Numbered from the stretch's first letter, positions 39,303 to 49,252 are shown. The stretch: 64,000 nucleotides of DNA from Stenotrophomonas maltophilia (GCA_002364755.1 DEZI01000036.1:46914-110913); one strand, 5' to 3'. Notes: generated by a model from the letters alone, not told the origin. Made by a program: numbers and translations.

Positions 39303-40004
39303 TCACCGGCCCGGCTCGTCGTTCCACAGAATCTTGTGCAGCTGCATCTGGAAGCGCACCGGCAGCCGGTCTTCGACGATCCAGTCGGCCAGCTGGCGCG
39401 CGGTGATTTCGCCCTTGCTGGGCGAGAAGAACACGGTGCAGCGCTTCACCAGGTCGTGCTCGGCGAGCATGCCCTTGGCCCAGTCGTAATCTTCGCGGCT
39501 GCAGATGACGAACTTGATCTGGTCGCGCGCGGTCAGCAGCGGCAGGTTTTCCAGCCGGTTGCGCGCGGCCTCGGCCGAGCCCGGGGTCTTGATGTCCACG
39601 ACGCGCGACACACGCGGGTCGACCGCGCTGACGTCCAGCGCGCCGGAGGTTTCCAGCGAGACGTCCTTGCCGGCATCGCAGAGCTTCTGCAGCAGCACCA
39701 GGCAGCGCTTCTGCGCCAGCGGCTCGCCGCCGGTCACACAGACATGGCGCACACCCTGGGCCAGGACCTCGGCCACGATGTCGTCGATATCCCACCAGGT
39801 GCCGCCGTGGAAGGCGTAGGCCGTGTCGCAGTAGTTGCAGCGCAGCGGGCAGCCGGTCAGGCGCACGAACACGGTCGGCCAGCCGGCCGTATCGGCTTCG
39901 CCCTGCAGCGAGGTGAAGATCTCGGTGATCTTCAGCCGGGGCAGCGGCGACTGCACGATTTCGCTGGGGGTAGCGACGGCGGCGGACAGGGGAACGGCGG
40001 TCAT
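39303..40004 (-). CDS. queE: 7-carboxy-7-deazaguanine synthase QueE
   Basis: From ATG 40004 this is 233 residues. The radical-SAM cluster motif is LTGCPLRCNYCDTAYAFHGG (CxxxCxxC), preceded by ITEIFTSLQGEADTAGWP and followed by VTGGEPLAQKRC. QueE rearranges 6-carboxy-tetrahydropterin to 7-carboxy-7-deazaguanine. It is upstream of queC with a 78-base gap and downstream of cpoB. No recognisable preQ1 riboswitch was found in the gaps. Confidence 0.95.
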   Translation of the reverse strand: MTAVPLSAAVATPSEIVQSPLPRLKITEIFTSLQGEADTAGWPTVFVRLTGCPLRCNYCDTAYAFHGGTWWDIDDIVAEVLAQGVRHVCVTGGEPLAQKRCLVLLQKLCDAGKDVSLETSGALDVSAVDPRVSRVVDIKTPGSAEAARNRLENLPLLTARDQIKFVICSREDYDWAKGMLAEHDLVKRCTVFFSPSKGEITARQLADWIVEDRLPVRFQMQLHKILWNDEPGR

Positions 40005-40060
40005 GGCGGGGACTTCTTCATGGAACACGTGGCGGGGGGCTAACGTGGCTGGTAACGAAT

Positions 40061-40151
40061 GCAGCCGAGCATGGCTCGGCTCTACAACAGGCAACCGGGC
40101 AGCATTACCGCCGCCGGAAACGAAAGCAGCCGAGCATGGGCTCGGCTCTAC
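40061..40151. repeat. Two SMAG-type palindromes between cpoB and queE
   Basis: Near-identical elements GCAGCCGAGCATGG...CTCGGCTCTAC at 40061-40085 and 40126-40151 read, on the other strand, as GTAG-headed stem-loops. They lie in the 177-base gap downstream of cpoB. Confidence 0.85.
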
Positions 40152-40181
40152 AGGTTGCGTATTGTACGCCGGGTCAGCGGA

Positions 40182-41000
40182 TCAGCGGATCTGCTTGCCC
40201 AGGCGGATCGACTGCAGGCGGTCCTGCGCGGTGCGCGCGGCGTCCGAGCCCGGGTACTGCGCCACGACGGTTTCCAGGGTCTGCTGGGCCTGGTCGACCT
40301 TGCCTTCGCCATACAGCGAGAGGCCAACCTTTAGCAGGCCGCCGGAGGCCTTGTCGTGGGTGGGATAACGCGAGATCAGTTCGCGGAACTGCGTCTCGGC
40401 CATCGGGAAATTGCGGGTAGCGTAGTAGCTCTCACCCAGCCAGTACAGCGCATTTGGGGTGTAGACGCCGTTCGGGTACAGCTCCAGGAAGCTCAGGAAC
40501 AGCTGCGCCGAATCGTCGTACTTGCCAGCCTTGAGGGCATCGAAGGCGACGTTGTACGAGGTGCGTTCGTCACCGGTCGCCGCAAGGCTGCCCGGGTCGC
40601 CATGCACCGAAGGCGGCCGCTCGGAAGTGGCCGCTGCAGTGGGCTGTGCCGGGGCCGCAGGGGCCGTCGACGAGGTGGCTGGAACAGGCGGCAGGGCCGG
40701 CGCTGCATTGCCCCCTTCCAACCGGTTCAGGCGGCTGTCCAGATCCAGGTACTGGTCCTGGGCGGACTGCTTGAGCTGGGCGTTTTCGTGCTGGATCTGC
40801 TCGAGGGTCGACTGCAGGCTGGTGACCTGCTGCCGCAGCTGATTGATCTGGTTCAACAGGTCCTGGTTGGCACTGTTGTTGTACATCTGCTGCTCGAGGG
40901 AACCGACCCGGTCGGCCAAGCTCTGCCGCTGTGCATGCGCCGGTGCGGCAGCCACGAGGGCTGCCGCAACGACCAGCATCAGTCTGATGCCAATGCGCAT
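40182..41000 (-). CDS. cpoB: Cell division coordinator CpoB (YbgF), Tol-Pal locus
   Basis: This 272-residue protein has a signal peptide (MRIGIRLMLVVAAALVAAAP, cleavage near AHA-Q), an N-terminal trimerising coiled coil (LADRVGSLEQQMYNNSANQD, LRQQVTSLQSTLEQI), a Pro/Ala linker and C-terminal TPR repeats (YNVAFDALKAGKYDDSAQLF, GESYYATRNFPMAETQFREL). CpoB links PBP1B-driven wall synthesis with Tol-driven outer membrane constriction. It ends the tol-pal operon three bases after pal. Confidence 0.94.
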   Translation of the reverse strand: MRIGIRLMLVVAAALVAAAPAHAQRQSLADRVGSLEQQMYNNSANQDLLNQINQLRQQVTSLQSTLEQIQHENAQLKQSAQDQYLDLDSRLNRLEGGNAAPALPPVPATSSTAPAAPAQPTAAATSERPPSVHGDPGSLAATGDERTSYNVAFDALKAGKYDDSAQLFLSFLELYPNGVYTPNALYWLGESYYATRNFPMAETQFRELISRYPTHDKASGGLLKVGLSLYGEGKVDQAQQTLETVVAQYPGSDAARTAQDRLQSIRLGKQIR

Positions 41001-41003
41001 GGA

Positions 41004-41519
41004 TTACTGCGCGGTGTAGACGATTTCGACGCGACGGTTCTGCGACCAGCAGGACTCGGCCGACTCGGTGCAGACCGGACGCTCTTCACCGTAGGACACG
41101 ACGGTCAGCTGAGAAGCCGAGCCACCATTGGCCTGCAGGGCCGAGTTGACGCCATTGCCACGACGCTCGCCCAGAGCCTGGTTGTACGCGCGCGAACCAC
41201 GCTCGTCGGTGTGACCCTGCAGGGTGATGCGCGAGGACGGACGGTCACGCAGGTACTTGGCGTGGCAAGCCATGATGGCCTGGAATTCCGGCTTCACTTC
41301 TTCCTTGTCCAGGTCGAAGTAGACAACGCGCTGGCGCAGGCAGGCGTCGGTGTCCAGGTCACCCGGGCCGTACAGGCCGGAGGTGGCCGGAGCGGTCGGA
41401 GCGGTGGTCGAACCGGTGTCGACCGGGGCTGCCGGCTCTTCCTTCACCTTCTTCGAGCAACCGGCCAGGACGGCCACAGACAGCAGGGAAACAAGCAGAA
41501 CGCGGGTGGACTTGTTCAT
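41004..41519 (-). CDS. pal: Peptidoglycan-associated lipoprotein Pal
   Basis: From ATG 41519 this is 171 residues: a lipoprotein signal (MNKSTRVLLVSLLSVAVLAG, lipobox LAGC), a Pro/Thr linker, then an OmpA-type domain with VVYFDLDKEEVKPEF, ITLQGHTDERGSRAYNQALG and QNRRVEIVY. It anchors the outer membrane to peptidoglycan and is handled by TolB. The extra Cys pairs (DACLRQ, VCTESAESCW) are typical of Xanthomonadaceae Pal. Confidence 0.96.
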   Translation of the reverse strand: MNKSTRVLLVSLLSVAVLAGCSKKVKEEPAAPVDTGSTTAPTAPATSGLYGPGDLDTDACLRQRVVYFDLDKEEVKPEFQAIMACHAKYLRDRPSSRITLQGHTDERGSRAYNQALGERRGNGVNSALQANGGSASQLTVVSYGEERPVCTESAESCWSQNRRVEIVYTAQ

Positions 41520-41582
41520 GGCGATACCTTTGTGGCTCCTAGGCCGATGAGGGGTCAATACAGCGAAAATATTAACACTCTT

Positions 41583-42902
41583 TTAGCGTTGAGTACGGTA
41601 TGGCGACCAAGACGGTTCGCGCACATCACCATCGGCCAGCACCAGGCGCTGGCGGACGCGCCCATCGGCCGACACGGCATACAGCACACCACGACCACCT
41701 TCGCGTGCGGCGTACAGCACCATGCTGGCGTTCGGGGCGAAGCTCGGCGACTCGTCCAGCGAGCCCACCGACAGGGTGTTCCAGCGCGGGGAGCCCAGCG
41801 AGCTGTCCATCACCGCGATCTTGTAGCTGTTGCCCGAGCCCTGTGCCACGGCGATCTTCTTGCCGTCGTAGGACACCGAGGGCTTGGCGTTGTAGTTGCC
41901 CTGGAAGGTCACGCGCTCGGCACTGCCGCCGCCGGCGCCCACCTTGTAGACCTGCGGACGGCCGCCGCGGTCGGAGGTGAAGTACACCGCGCTGCCGTCC
42001 GGGGCCCAGGTCGGCTCGGTATCGATGGCGAAGTGGTTGGTCAGCTGGGTCAGCTGCTTGCTGCCCAGGTCCATCACGTAGATTTCGGGGTTGCCCGAGC
42101 GCGACAGGGTCAGGGCCAGCTTGCGGCCGTCCGGCGAGAAGGCCGGGGCGCTGTTGATGCCGCGGAAGCTGGTGACCAGCTCACGTGCGCCGGTGGAGAT
42201 GTTCTGGATGTAGATGGCCGAGTTGCCACGCTCGAAGCTGACGTAGGCCAGCTTGCCGCCATCCGGGCTCCACGACGGCGACAGCAGCGGCTCGGCCGAG
42301 CGGACGATGGTCTGCGGGTTGTAGCCATCCGAGTCGGCGACCATCAGCGCATAGCGCATGGCATCGCCCTTGCCGCTGGCGGTGACATAGGCGATGCGGG
42401 TCCAGAAGGCGCCGCGCACACCGGTGATCTTCTCGTAGATAGCATCGGCCATCTGGTGGGCCAAGTCGCGCATGGCGTTGCCGCGTGCGGTCATGGCCAG
42501 GCCCAGCAGGCGTTCACCCTTGGGCACGTCGAACAGTTCGTATTCGACGCGGTAGGCGCCGGCACCGGCGTCGATGACGCGGCCGACGACGATGTAGTTC
42601 TGCTTCAGTGCGCGCCAGGTCGGGAACTGGATCTCGCCGCCACGGGTCGGCTTTTCCACGATCTGCGCTTCGGGCAGCGTGCGGAACTGGCCCGACCGCT
42701 CCAGGTCGGCGCGGACGACGCCGGCCACATCCGTCTGCGGGGCGCCGGCCGAACCCTGGTAGGGCATCGGGACCACGGTGATCGGCAGCGCGGAGGCATT
42801 GCCGCCGATGATGTCGATATCCAGCCCCTTCTGCTGCGCGACGGCAGCGAAAGGCAACAACAGGGCCGCAAACACGGCAAGCCAGCGAGGCATCTTCTTC
42901 AT
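41583..42902 (-). CDS. tolB: Tol-Pal system beta-propeller protein TolB
   Basis: From ATG 42902 this is 439 residues. A Sec signal (MKKMPRWLAVFAALLLPFAA) ends before AQQKGLDI. The N-terminal alpha/beta domain is followed by propeller blades with repeated SPDGxKLA-type motifs (WSPDGGKLAYVSFERGNSAI, FSPDGRKLALTLSRSGNPEI, WAPDGSAVYFTSDRGGRPQV). TolB is periplasmic and cycles between TolA and Pal. It precedes pal by 63 bases. Confidence 0.96.
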   Translation of the reverse strand: MKKMPRWLAVFAALLLPFAAVAQQKGLDIDIIGGNASALPITVVPMPYQGSAGAPQTDVAGVVRADLERSGQFRTLPEAQIVEKPTRGGEIQFPTWRALKQNYIVVGRVIDAGAGAYRVEYELFDVPKGERLLGLAMTARGNAMRDLAHQMADAIYEKITGVRGAFWTRIAYVTASGKGDAMRYALMVADSDGYNPQTIVRSAEPLLSPSWSPDGGKLAYVSFERGNSAIYIQNISTGARELVTSFRGINSAPAFSPDGRKLALTLSRSGNPEIYVMDLGSKQLTQLTNHFAIDTEPTWAPDGSAVYFTSDRGGRPQVYKVGAGGGSAERVTFQGNYNAKPSVSYDGKKIAVAQGSGNSYKIAVMDSSLGSPRWNTLSVGSLDESPSFAPNASMVLYAAREGGRGVLYAVSADGRVRQRLVLADGDVREPSWSPYRTQR

Positions 42903-43082
42903 GGAGCGCTCAATAAAGGGGAAACCGGACAGATGGATAACAAAACGGGGGTGAACCGCTTCGCAATCATGAACCAAGGGTACGTGAATTCCGGGTCAGT
43001 GCCAGCGTGCGCTCTCACACGCCGTTAACTTGGCAGCCACTTCAGGAAGGACCGGCCCCGCAGGGCCGACCGGCCACCGACC

Positions 43083-44138
43083 TCAGCGATCCTGGGCAGT
43101 GAAGGTGAAATTGATCGTGCGCGCGAACACCGACTCGAAGCCGCGATACGGCAGCGGCTGTGCGTTGAGCACGGCAGCCTCGATCGAACGCTTGCCAGCC
43201 TCGTCGTAGGGGCAGCTGCCGCTGACCGTCGCGCTGCGCACGGTGCCACCGGGCAGCTGGTTGATGGTGATCTGGCACTTCTGGCCCAGCGGTACGCTGT
43301 CCGGCCGGCTCCACGACGCAAGCACCTTGGCCTGGATGGCTGCGGCGTACTTCGCGGAAAGATCATCGCTGGTGCCACCGCCACCGGCGGCCGGCTGGGC
43401 GGCACCGGTGCTGCCGGCCGGGGTCGTGCCTGCGGCGTTGCGGGCGGCGGCTACCTGGCGCAGCTTCTGCTCGGCCAGCTTGGCTTCCTTCTCGGCCTGC
43501 TCACGCTTGGCCCGGATGTCGGCGATCTTCTTCTGCCGCTCGGCCTCGGCCTTGTCGGCCGCCACCTTCTGCTGGTCGGCGATCTTCTTCTTGGCGTCCT
43601 CTTCCTGCTGCTTGGCCAGGCGCGCTTTCTGCTCGGCTTCTTCCTGGCGCTTGCGTTCGGTCAGGTCGATCTGCTCCTGGCGGCGCTTGGCTTCCTGCTC
43701 CTGCTTGGCCTTCTCCTGCGAGATGGCCAGGGCATTGGCGGCTTCCTGGTCCTTGGTATCCGGCTGAGCGACGCGCTCCTGCGCCTGTTGCTGCTGCGGC
43801 GTGGGCGCGTCCTGCGGGCGCGGCTCCTCGATCGGCTGCGGCGGCGGGATGGTGTCTTCGGGCACGGGCACCGGCTCGGCGACCGGCTCGGGCAGATCTT
43901 CCAGCTTTTCCGACTGGCGCAGGGCCTGGCGTGCGGCGGCGGCCTCGGAAGAGGACAGCGCCAGGCTGGCCTCGACCGCCGGGTCACCGGCGGCGGCTTC
44001 GGTGTTGCGCTCCGGCGACCACAGCCAGGCCACGATGAAGACCAGCGCGACCAGCACGTGCACCAGCACGGCCAGCGCCAGGGGCAGGCCCCAGCCCGGT
44101 TCCTGCTTGTGCGGCGGTGGCAGGGTGTCAGCGTGCAT
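43083..44138 (-). CDS. tolA: Cell envelope protein TolA
   Basis: This 351-residue protein has an N-terminal membrane anchor (LPLALAVLVHVLVALVFIVA near 18-37), a Pro-rich linker, a long Lys/Ala/Glu/Gln coiled coil (about 130-250, for example AEAERQKKIADIRAKREQAE) and a C-terminal domain (YAAAIQAKVLASWSRPDSVP, RTINFTFTAQDR). TolA couples the TolQR motor to TolB-Pal in the periplasm. The start overlaps tolR by 11 bases. Confidence 0.95.
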   Translation of the reverse strand: MHADTLPPPHKQEPGWGLPLALAVLVHVLVALVFIVAWLWSPERNTEAAAGDPAVEASLALSSSEAAAARQALRQSEKLEDLPEPVAEPVPVPEDTIPPPQPIEEPRPQDAPTPQQQQAQERVAQPDTKDQEAANALAISQEKAKQEQEAKRRQEQIDLTERKRQEEAEQKARLAKQQEEDAKKKIADQQKVAADKAEAERQKKIADIRAKREQAEKEAKLAEQKLRQVAAARNAAGTTPAGSTGAAQPAAGGGGTSDDLSAKYAAAIQAKVLASWSRPDSVPLGQKCQITINQLPGGTVRSATVSGSCPYDEAGKRSIEAAVLNAQPLPYRGFESVFARTINFTFTAQDR

Positions 44139-44556
44139 CGGTGGCCAGGCCTACCTTGTCGATCTTGGCGCGCTTGATGACATCCATCGCGTCGACGACC
44201 TTTTCATAGGCCACGGCACGGTCGGCGGCGACGATCACGCGCACGTCCTTGTCCTGTGCGGCGATGCCGGACAGACGGCCCAGCAGCTCCTCGGCGCTGA
44301 CCGCGGTCGGCTCCTTGGCGTCGGGCAGCTTCAGGCTCAGCTGGCCGTCCTGGCGGACCGAGACGACCACCGGGTCCTGCTTGCTTTCCAGCGCCTTGGC
44401 GTTGGACTGCGGCAGGTCGACATCGAAGCTCAGGGTAAGCAGCGGCGCGGTGACCATGAAGATGATCAACAGCACCAGCATGACGTCGATGTAGGGAACG
44501 ACGTTGATTTCCGATTTCAGCTTGCGGCGCTTGCGGCGACCGATGGCAGCGGACAT
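44128..44556 (-). CDS. tolR: Biopolymer transport/TolR protein
   Basis: This 142-residue ExbD/TolR protein has a single TM segment with the essential Asp (INVVPYIDVMLVLLIIFMVT), followed by a periplasmic domain (FDVDLPQSNAKALESKQDPV, VRVIVAADRAVAYEKVVDAM). With TolQ it forms the proton-driven motor of the Tol system. It begins 24 bases after the tolQ stop. Confidence 0.96.
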   Translation of the reverse strand: MSAAIGRRKRRKLKSEINVVPYIDVMLVLLIIFMVTAPLLTLSFDVDLPQSNAKALESKQDPVVVSVRQDGQLSLKLPDAKEPTAVSAEELLGRLSGIAAQDKDVRVIVAADRAVAYEKVVDAMDVIKRAKIDKVGLATDAR

Positions 44557-44580
44557 GGCTTGGACTCCCGGGTCAGTCGC

Positions 44581-45360
44581 TTACTCGTCGCCAGCGCTCT
44601 GGCGCTGCAGGATGGAGCTGAACTCTTCGGCGAAGGTCTCGAACCGCACCGACATGCGCTCGACGCGCGTGGTGAAGCGGTTGTAGGCCCACACCGCCGG
44701 GATCGCCACGAACAGGCCGATGGCGGTGGCGAACAGCGCTTCGGAGATACCCGGGGCGACGGCGGCGATACCTGCCTGGGCACCGCTGCTGATCATGTCG
44801 TGCATGGTCACCATGATGCCGAACACGGTACCGACCAGACCCACGTACGGGGCGGTGGAGCCGATGTTGGCCAGCAGTTCGAGGTTGCGCTCGAGCTGGT
44901 CCACTTCACGGGTGTAGGTGGTGCGCATGGCGCGCTGGGCGCCTTCCAGCTGCGCGCGGCCATCCAGGCGACGCTTGTCGCGCAGCCGGCTGTACTCTCG
45001 GAAACCGGATTCGAAGATGGCTTCCAGGCCGCCGACGTTGCGGCTGCGGTCGGTGGCCGAGCTGTACAGCTTGCCCAGGTCGGCGCCGGACCAGAAGCGG
45101 TTCTCGAACTCGTCCGCTTCGCGGGTGGCCTGCTTGAAGACGCGGGCCTTGCGGAAAATGATCACCCAGCTGACGAACGAGCCGATCAGCAGCAGCAGCA
45201 CGATGAGCTTCACCGGCAGGCTGGCCTTGGCCATCAGTTCGAGGTAGTTGATGCCGCCGCCGGTGGTGGCCTGGGCAAGGGTCTGGGTCGCGGCGTTGCT
45301 GACATCGGCCGGCAGTGCCTCGGTGACCGTGGCCTGCAGGGCCAGGAGCGTTGCGATCAT
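44581..45360 (-). CDS. tolQ: Tol-Pal motor protein TolQ
   Basis: From ATG 45360 this is 259 residues, an MotA/TolQ/ExbB protein with three TM segments (about 33-55 LPVKLIVLLLLIGSFVSWVI, then GLVGTVFGIMVTMHDMISSG and ALFATAIGLFVAIPAVWAYN). The N-terminus is a little longer than E. coli TolQ. It conducts protons with TolR. It starts 10 bases after ybgC. Confidence 0.95.
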   Translation of the reverse strand: MIATLLALQATVTEALPADVSNAATQTLAQATTGGGINYLELMAKASLPVKLIVLLLLIGSFVSWVIIFRKARVFKQATREADEFENRFWSGADLGKLYSSATDRSRNVGGLEAIFESGFREYSRLRDKRRLDGRAQLEGAQRAMRTTYTREVDQLERNLELLANIGSTAPYVGLVGTVFGIMVTMHDMISSGAQAGIAAVAPGISEALFATAIGLFVAIPAVWAYNRFTTRVERMSVRFETFAEEFSSILQRQSAGDE

Positions 45361-45370
45361 CCGTTGTTCC

Positions 45371-45802
45371 TCAAAGTTCGGATTCGGGGTGGAGGTAGGG
45401 TTGCAGCGCGGCAAGGACGGGTTCGTCCATGCCACGCGGGCGGAAACTGGCCGCGTCCAGTGCGGCGATGCGGACCTGGGCGGACAGCAGAAGCTCGCCG
45501 TCGCGCTCGACCCGCTGGTCGAAGACCATGCTGGCCTTCTTCAGCTGGACCAGGGTGGCGCTCACCTGCAGGGCGTCATCCAGCCGGGCCGGCTTGATGA
45601 AGTCCATCTGCATCGAACGCACCGCGAACACCATGCCGTGCTCGCTGCGCATGCGCTCCTGGCCGTAGCCCAGCGCGCGCATCCATTCGGTCCGGGCCCG
45701 TTCCATGAAGGCCACGTAGCGGGCGTGGTAGACCACCCCGCCAGCGTCCGTATCTTCCCAGTAAATGCGTGTCGGCCAACTGAATCGGAGCTCAACCGAC
45801 AT
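45371..45802 (-). CDS. ybgC: Acyl-CoA thioesterase YbgC (Tol-associated)
   Basis: From ATG 45802 this is 143 residues with the hot-dog 4-hydroxybenzoyl-CoA thioesterase signature [20 protein letters not shown] (catalytic Asp in DTDAGG). It hydrolyses acyl-CoA or acyl-ACP thioesters and heads the tol operon in many proteobacteria. The start overlaps the end of ruvB by 11 bases, so ruvB and tol genes may be co-transcribed. Confidence 0.94.
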   Translation of the reverse strand: MSVELRFSWPTRIYWEDTDAGGVVYHARYVAFMERARTEWMRALGYGQERMRSEHGMVFAVRSMQMDFIKPARLDDALQVSATLVQLKKASMVFDQRVERDGELLLSAQVRIAALDAASFRPRGMDEPVLAALQPYLHPESEL

Positions 45803-46832
45803 CGGGAACCTCCGCAAACAGATCCTGCGGCGGATTTTTCGGCTTCAGGCCCATGTGCCGGTAGGCCTTGTGGGTGGCCATGCGGCCGCGCGCGGTGCGC
45901 ACCAGGAAGCCCTGCTGGATCAGGTAGGGTTCGACCACGTCTTCCAGGGTGCCGCGCTCCTCGGACAGGGCCGCGGCCAGCGATTCGATGCCCACCGGGC
46001 CGCCGTCGAAGTAGTCGACCATGGTCTTCAGCAGGCGCCGGTCGAGCTCGTCGAAGCCTTCCGGGTCGACCTTGAGCATCTTCATGGCGGCCTGGGCGAC
46101 GGCTTCGTCGATGTGGCCGCCGGCCTTGACCTGGGCATAGTCGCGCACGCGGCGCAGCAGGCGGTTGGCGATACGCGGGGTGCCACGCGCGCGGCGGGCG
46201 ATCTCCCCTGCCCCGTCGGCGGTGCAGTCGATGGCCAGGATGGCCGCCGAACGGCGCACGATGCGGGTCAGTTCCTCGACGCTGTAGAACTCCAGGCGCT
46301 GGACGATGCCGAAGCGGTCGCGCAGCGGCGCGGTCAGCAGGCCGGCACGGGTGGTGGCGCCGATCAGGGTGAACGGCGGCAGGTCGATCTTGATCGAGCG
46401 GGCCGCAGGGCCTTCACCGATCATGATGTCGATCTGGAAATCTTCCATCGCCGGGTACAGCACTTCCTCGACCACCGGCGACAGGCGGTGGATTTCATCG
46501 ATGAAGAGCACGTCGTGCGGCTGCAGGTTGGTCAGCAGCGCGGCGAGGTCGCCGGCCTTTTCGATGACCGGGCCGGAGGTCACCCGCAGCGCGACGCCCA
46601 GTTCGTTGGCGATGACATGGCTGAGGGTGGTCTTGCCGAGGCCTGGCGGGCCGAAGATCAGCACGTGGTCGAGCGCGTCGCCACGGGCCTTGGCCGCTTC
46701 GATGTAGATTTCCAGCTGCTCGCGCACCGGCGCCTGGCCGAGGTAATCGGCCAGTCGCTTGGGTCGGATGCTGGCGTCGGCGGCGTCATCCTCGCGGGTA
46801 GCGCCGGCGCCGATGATGCGATCGTCGGTCAT
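45792..46832 (-). CDS. ruvB: Holliday junction branch migration ATPase RuvB
   Basis: From ATG 46832 this is 346 residues: [20 protein letters not shown], then [20 protein letters not shown], Walker [21 protein letters not shown], Walker [21 protein letters not shown], sensor [20 protein letters not shown] and a C-terminal winged helix. Two RuvB rings drive branch migration on RuvA-bound junctions. It is separated from ruvA by kup and about 500 non-coding bases, so it is likely to have its own promoter. Confidence 0.97.
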   Translation of the reverse strand: MTDDRIIGAGATREDDAADASIRPKRLADYLGQAPVREQLEIYIEAAKARGDALDHVLIFGPPGLGKTTLSHVIANELGVALRVTSGPVIEKAGDLAALLTNLQPHDVLFIDEIHRLSPVVEEVLYPAMEDFQIDIMIGEGPAARSIKIDLPPFTLIGATTRAGLLTAPLRDRFGIVQRLEFYSVEELTRIVRRSAAILAIDCTADGAGEIARRARGTPRIANRLLRRVRDYAQVKAGGHIDEAVAQAAMKMLKVDPEGFDELDRRLLKTMVDYFDGGPVGIESLAAALSEERGTLEDVVEPYLIQQGFLVRTARGRMATHKAYRHMGLKPKNPPQDLFAEVPDVG

Positions 46833-46939
46833 GTGCTGATTATGCGGCAAAAGTACGGGTTTCGGCCGGGCTGCGCCCGGCACCCGCAGAGGCCGAAGCA
46901 ACGTCAAAGGCCGAAGCAGAAGCGGGCATGCCGCGGGAT

Positions 46940-47041
46940 GGCGGGGTGGGTCCGGTTGAGGGGGACGCCGTGAACCCATCCATGGGGGCTTGGTCGCGGC
47001 ATCCATGCCGCTCACACCCCCTCAACCGGACCCACCCCGCC
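46940..47041. repeat. 25-bp perfect inverted repeat with nested hairpin
   Basis: Arm 46940-46964 (starts GGCGGGGTGGG, ends TTGAGGGGG) is the exact reverse complement of 47017-47041. The 52-base loop contains GCGGCAT-CC-ATGCCGC (about 46,997-47,012) and a CCCATCCATGGGG near-palindrome. The whole can extrude as a large cruciform or form a strong RNA hairpin downstream of kup or in the ruvB leader. Confidence 0.9.
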
Positions 47042-47144
47042 TTCGACAGTTGGTCGCGGCTGTTGGAGCCTGCTGCTGTTGGTGGGGGCCGACCGTTGGT
47101 CGGCACGGGGTCGGATCTAATGGGTGTCGCCCTTCGCCGACACG

Positions 47145-47168
47145 GTAGATCCACGCCATGCGTGGATG
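47145..47168. repeat. SMAG-type palindrome
   Basis: GTAG followed by ATCCACGC-CAT-GCGTGGAT (47149-47167). This is the GTAG-headed stem-loop type that recurs through the core part of the window. Confidence 0.85.
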
Positions 47169-47220
47169 GAACAGAGGAGGAAAGTGGGCTCAGCTTCAGC
47201 CGCGCGGCATCTCCGCAAGT

Positions 47221-47265
47221 GGAGCCCCCCTTGTTGTTCAAGGGGGCGCGCCGACAGGCGCGGGG
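47221..47265. repeat. Intergenic hairpin unit also present at 63.2 kb
   Basis: CCCCCTTG-TTGTT-CAAGGGGG (47226-47246) is followed by CGCGCCGACAGGCGCGGGG. A second copy at 63221-63260 has the same loop and the same trailing CGCGCCGAC-GGCGGGG, so this is a distinct repeat family. Confidence 0.8.
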
Positions 47266-47332
47266 ATAAGGTGGAATGCGCGCGGGGCCCGCGATTTGCG
47301 CAGCAAATCGTGGGACGCAGCGCAGATGGAGA

Positions 47333-49252
47333 TTAAATCTCCACCTGCGCACCCAGCTCGACGAGGCGGTTGCCCGGTATCCGGAAGAAGCCCGTCGCCG
47401 GGGCGGCGTTGCGATGCATCAGCGCAAAGAGCTTGTCGCGCCAGATCGGCATGCCGCGGTTGGCGGTGGCGACGATGGTTTCGCGGCTGGCGAAGAACGT
47501 GGTGTCCATCGGGTCGAAGTAGATGCCGCCGTGGTCACACGAACGCATCAGCGCCAGCGGCACGTCCGGGGTTTCCATGAAGCCGAAGCGCACGTAGACC
47601 CGGTAGAACTCATCGCCCACCGATTCGATCTTCAGCCGCTGCCCTTCCACCGCATAGGGAATGGGCAGGGTTTCCACGTGCAGGAACACGTTGCGCTCAT
47701 GCAGCACCTTGTTGTGCTTGAGGTTGTGCATCAGCGCATGCGGGGCCACGGTCGGGTCGGCGGTGAGGAACACTGCGGTGCCCGGCACGCGCATCGGCGG
47801 CGCCAGCATCAGGCCCGGCAGGAAGGTGTCGATGCGGATGCCGTCCTTGCGGATCTCATCGCGCAGCAGCTCGCGGCCACGGCGCCAGGTGCGCATCATG
47901 GTGAAAAGGAAGATGCCCAGCACCACCGGGAACCACGCGCCTTGCAGCAGCTTGGCGCCGTTGGCGATGACGAAGCCCAGGTCGATGATGAAGAACACCA
48001 CGCACAGCGGCAGGATCCAGTTGCGCGCCTTCGGCCACAGCGAGCGGGCCACCAGGGCCAGCAGCAGGGTGTCGATGAGCATGGTGGCCGACACCGAGAT
48101 GCCGTAGGCCACGGCCAGGTTGGACGAGCTGCGGAACGCCAGCACCAGGCCGATGACCATCACCGCGATGCCCCAGTTGATGCCGGGAATGTAGATCTGG
48201 CCGATGGTGTCGTGCGAGGTGTGCTTGATCCGCATGCGCGGGATGTAGCCCAGCTGCATCGCCTGGCGCGACACCGAGAACGCACCGGTGATGACCGACT
48301 GCGAGGCGATGACCGCGGCCATGGTGGCCAGGATGATCATCGGGTACAGCGCCCAGTCCGGCACGGCCTCGAAGAACGGGTTCTTCAGGGCCTCGGGGTG
48401 GTTGAGCACCAGTGCGCCCTGCCCCAGGTAGTTCAGCACCAGGCACGGCAGCACGAAGAAGTACCAGGCGTGGCGGATCGGTTTGGCACCGAAGTGGCCC
48501 ATGTCGGCGTACAGCGCTTCGCCACCGGTCACCGCCAGCACCACCGCGCCGAGGATGAAGATGCCGTGCCAGCCGTGCTCCATGAAGAAGCGGATGGCCC
48601 ACCACGGGTTGAAGGCCTTCAGCACTTCCGGCGAATCGACGATGTTGTAGATGCCGATGGCGGCCAGCGAGAGGAACCAGATCGTAGTGATCGGCCCGAA
48701 CAGCTTGCCGATCCGCTCGGTGCCGAAGCGCTGGACCGCGAACACGGCCATCAGCACCACCACGGTGATGGGCACGATGAAGGCATGCAGGCCCGGGGCC
48801 GCCACTTCCAGGCCTTCGACCGCGCCGAGCACGGAGATCGCTGGCGTGATGACACCATCGCCGAAGAACAGCGAGGCGCCGAAGATGCCGAGGATGCCGA
48901 CCACGTACGCCGAGCGCGACCCGTTGCGCAGCGTGCGCTGGGTCAGCGCCATCAGCGCCATGATGCCGCCCTCTCCGTCATTGTCGGCGCGCATGATGAT
49001 GGTCACGTACTTCAGGGTGACCACGATGTTGAGCGCCCAGAACGCCAGCGACAGCACGCCCAGCACGGTGTCGTGGTCGCTGTTGAGCCCGTAGTGGGGC
49101 GAGAACGCCTCCTTCAGGGTGTACAGCGGGCTGGTACCGATATCGCCGAAGACCACGCCGATCGCACCGATGATCAGCGCCAATCCCCCGGCCGGGGGCG
49201 CGTGACCATGGCCGCCGGGGGCGGCTGCGTGCGGGGTTTGACTGCTGGACAT
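47333..49252 (-). CDS. kup: Low-affinity potassium transporter Kup
   Basis: From ATG 49252 (AGGAG upstream) this is 639 residues. After a His/Pro/Gly-rich N-terminus come about twelve TM helices including [20 protein letters not shown] (Kup signature GDIGTSPLY) and [20 protein letters not shown]. The last 180 residues are a cytoplasmic domain. It imports K+ with protons. It lies between ruvA and ruvB, on the same strand. Confidence 0.96.
   Translation of the reverse strand: MSSSQTPHAAAPGGHGHAPPAGGLALIIGAIGVVFGDIGTSPLYTLKEAFSPHYGLNSDHDTVLGVLSLAFWALNIVVTLKYVTIIMRADNDGEGGIMALMALTQRTLRNGSRSAYVVGILGIFGASLFFGDGVITPAISVLGAVEGLEVAAPGLHAFIVPITVVVLMAVFAVQRFGTERIGKLFGPITTIWFLSLAAIGIYNIVDSPEVLKAFNPWWAIRFFMEHGWHGIFILGAVVLAVTGGEALYADMGHFGAKPIRHAWYFFVLPCLVLNYLGQGALVLNHPEALKNPFFEAVPDWALYPMIILATMAAVIASQSVITGAFSVSRQAMQLGYIPRMRIKHTSHDTIGQIYIPGINWGIAVMVIGLVLAFRSSSNLAVAYGISVSATMLIDTLLLALVARSLWPKARNWILPLCVVFFIIDLGFVIANGAKLLQGAWFPVVLGIFLFTMMRTWRRGRELLRDEIRKDGIRIDTFLPGLMLAPPMRVPGTAVFLTADPTVAPHALMHNLKHNKVLHERNVFLHVETLPIPYAVEGQRLKIESVGDEFYRVYVRFGFMETPDVPLALMRSCDHGGIYFDPMDTTFFASRETIVATANRGMPIWRDKLFALMHRNAAPATGFFRIPGNRLVELGAQVEI

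Larger units (their letters stand above)
46833..47332. other. 500-base gene-free interval between kup and ruvB, rich in palindromes
   Basis: No frame in this stretch looks protein-like on either strand. It holds a 25-base perfect inverted repeat (46,940-47,041), a GTAG-headed palindrome (47,145-47,168), a GC-rich hairpin unit (47,221-47,265) and a GATTTGCGCAGCAAATC palindrome near 47,292-47,308. It must also contain the ruvB promoter and kup termination signals. Confidence 0.7.

Noticed and set aside
40356..43028. An 890-codon plus-strand frame across cpoB, pal and tolB
   Set aside because: It is the antisense of well-identified Tol-Pal genes and has no domain of its own.
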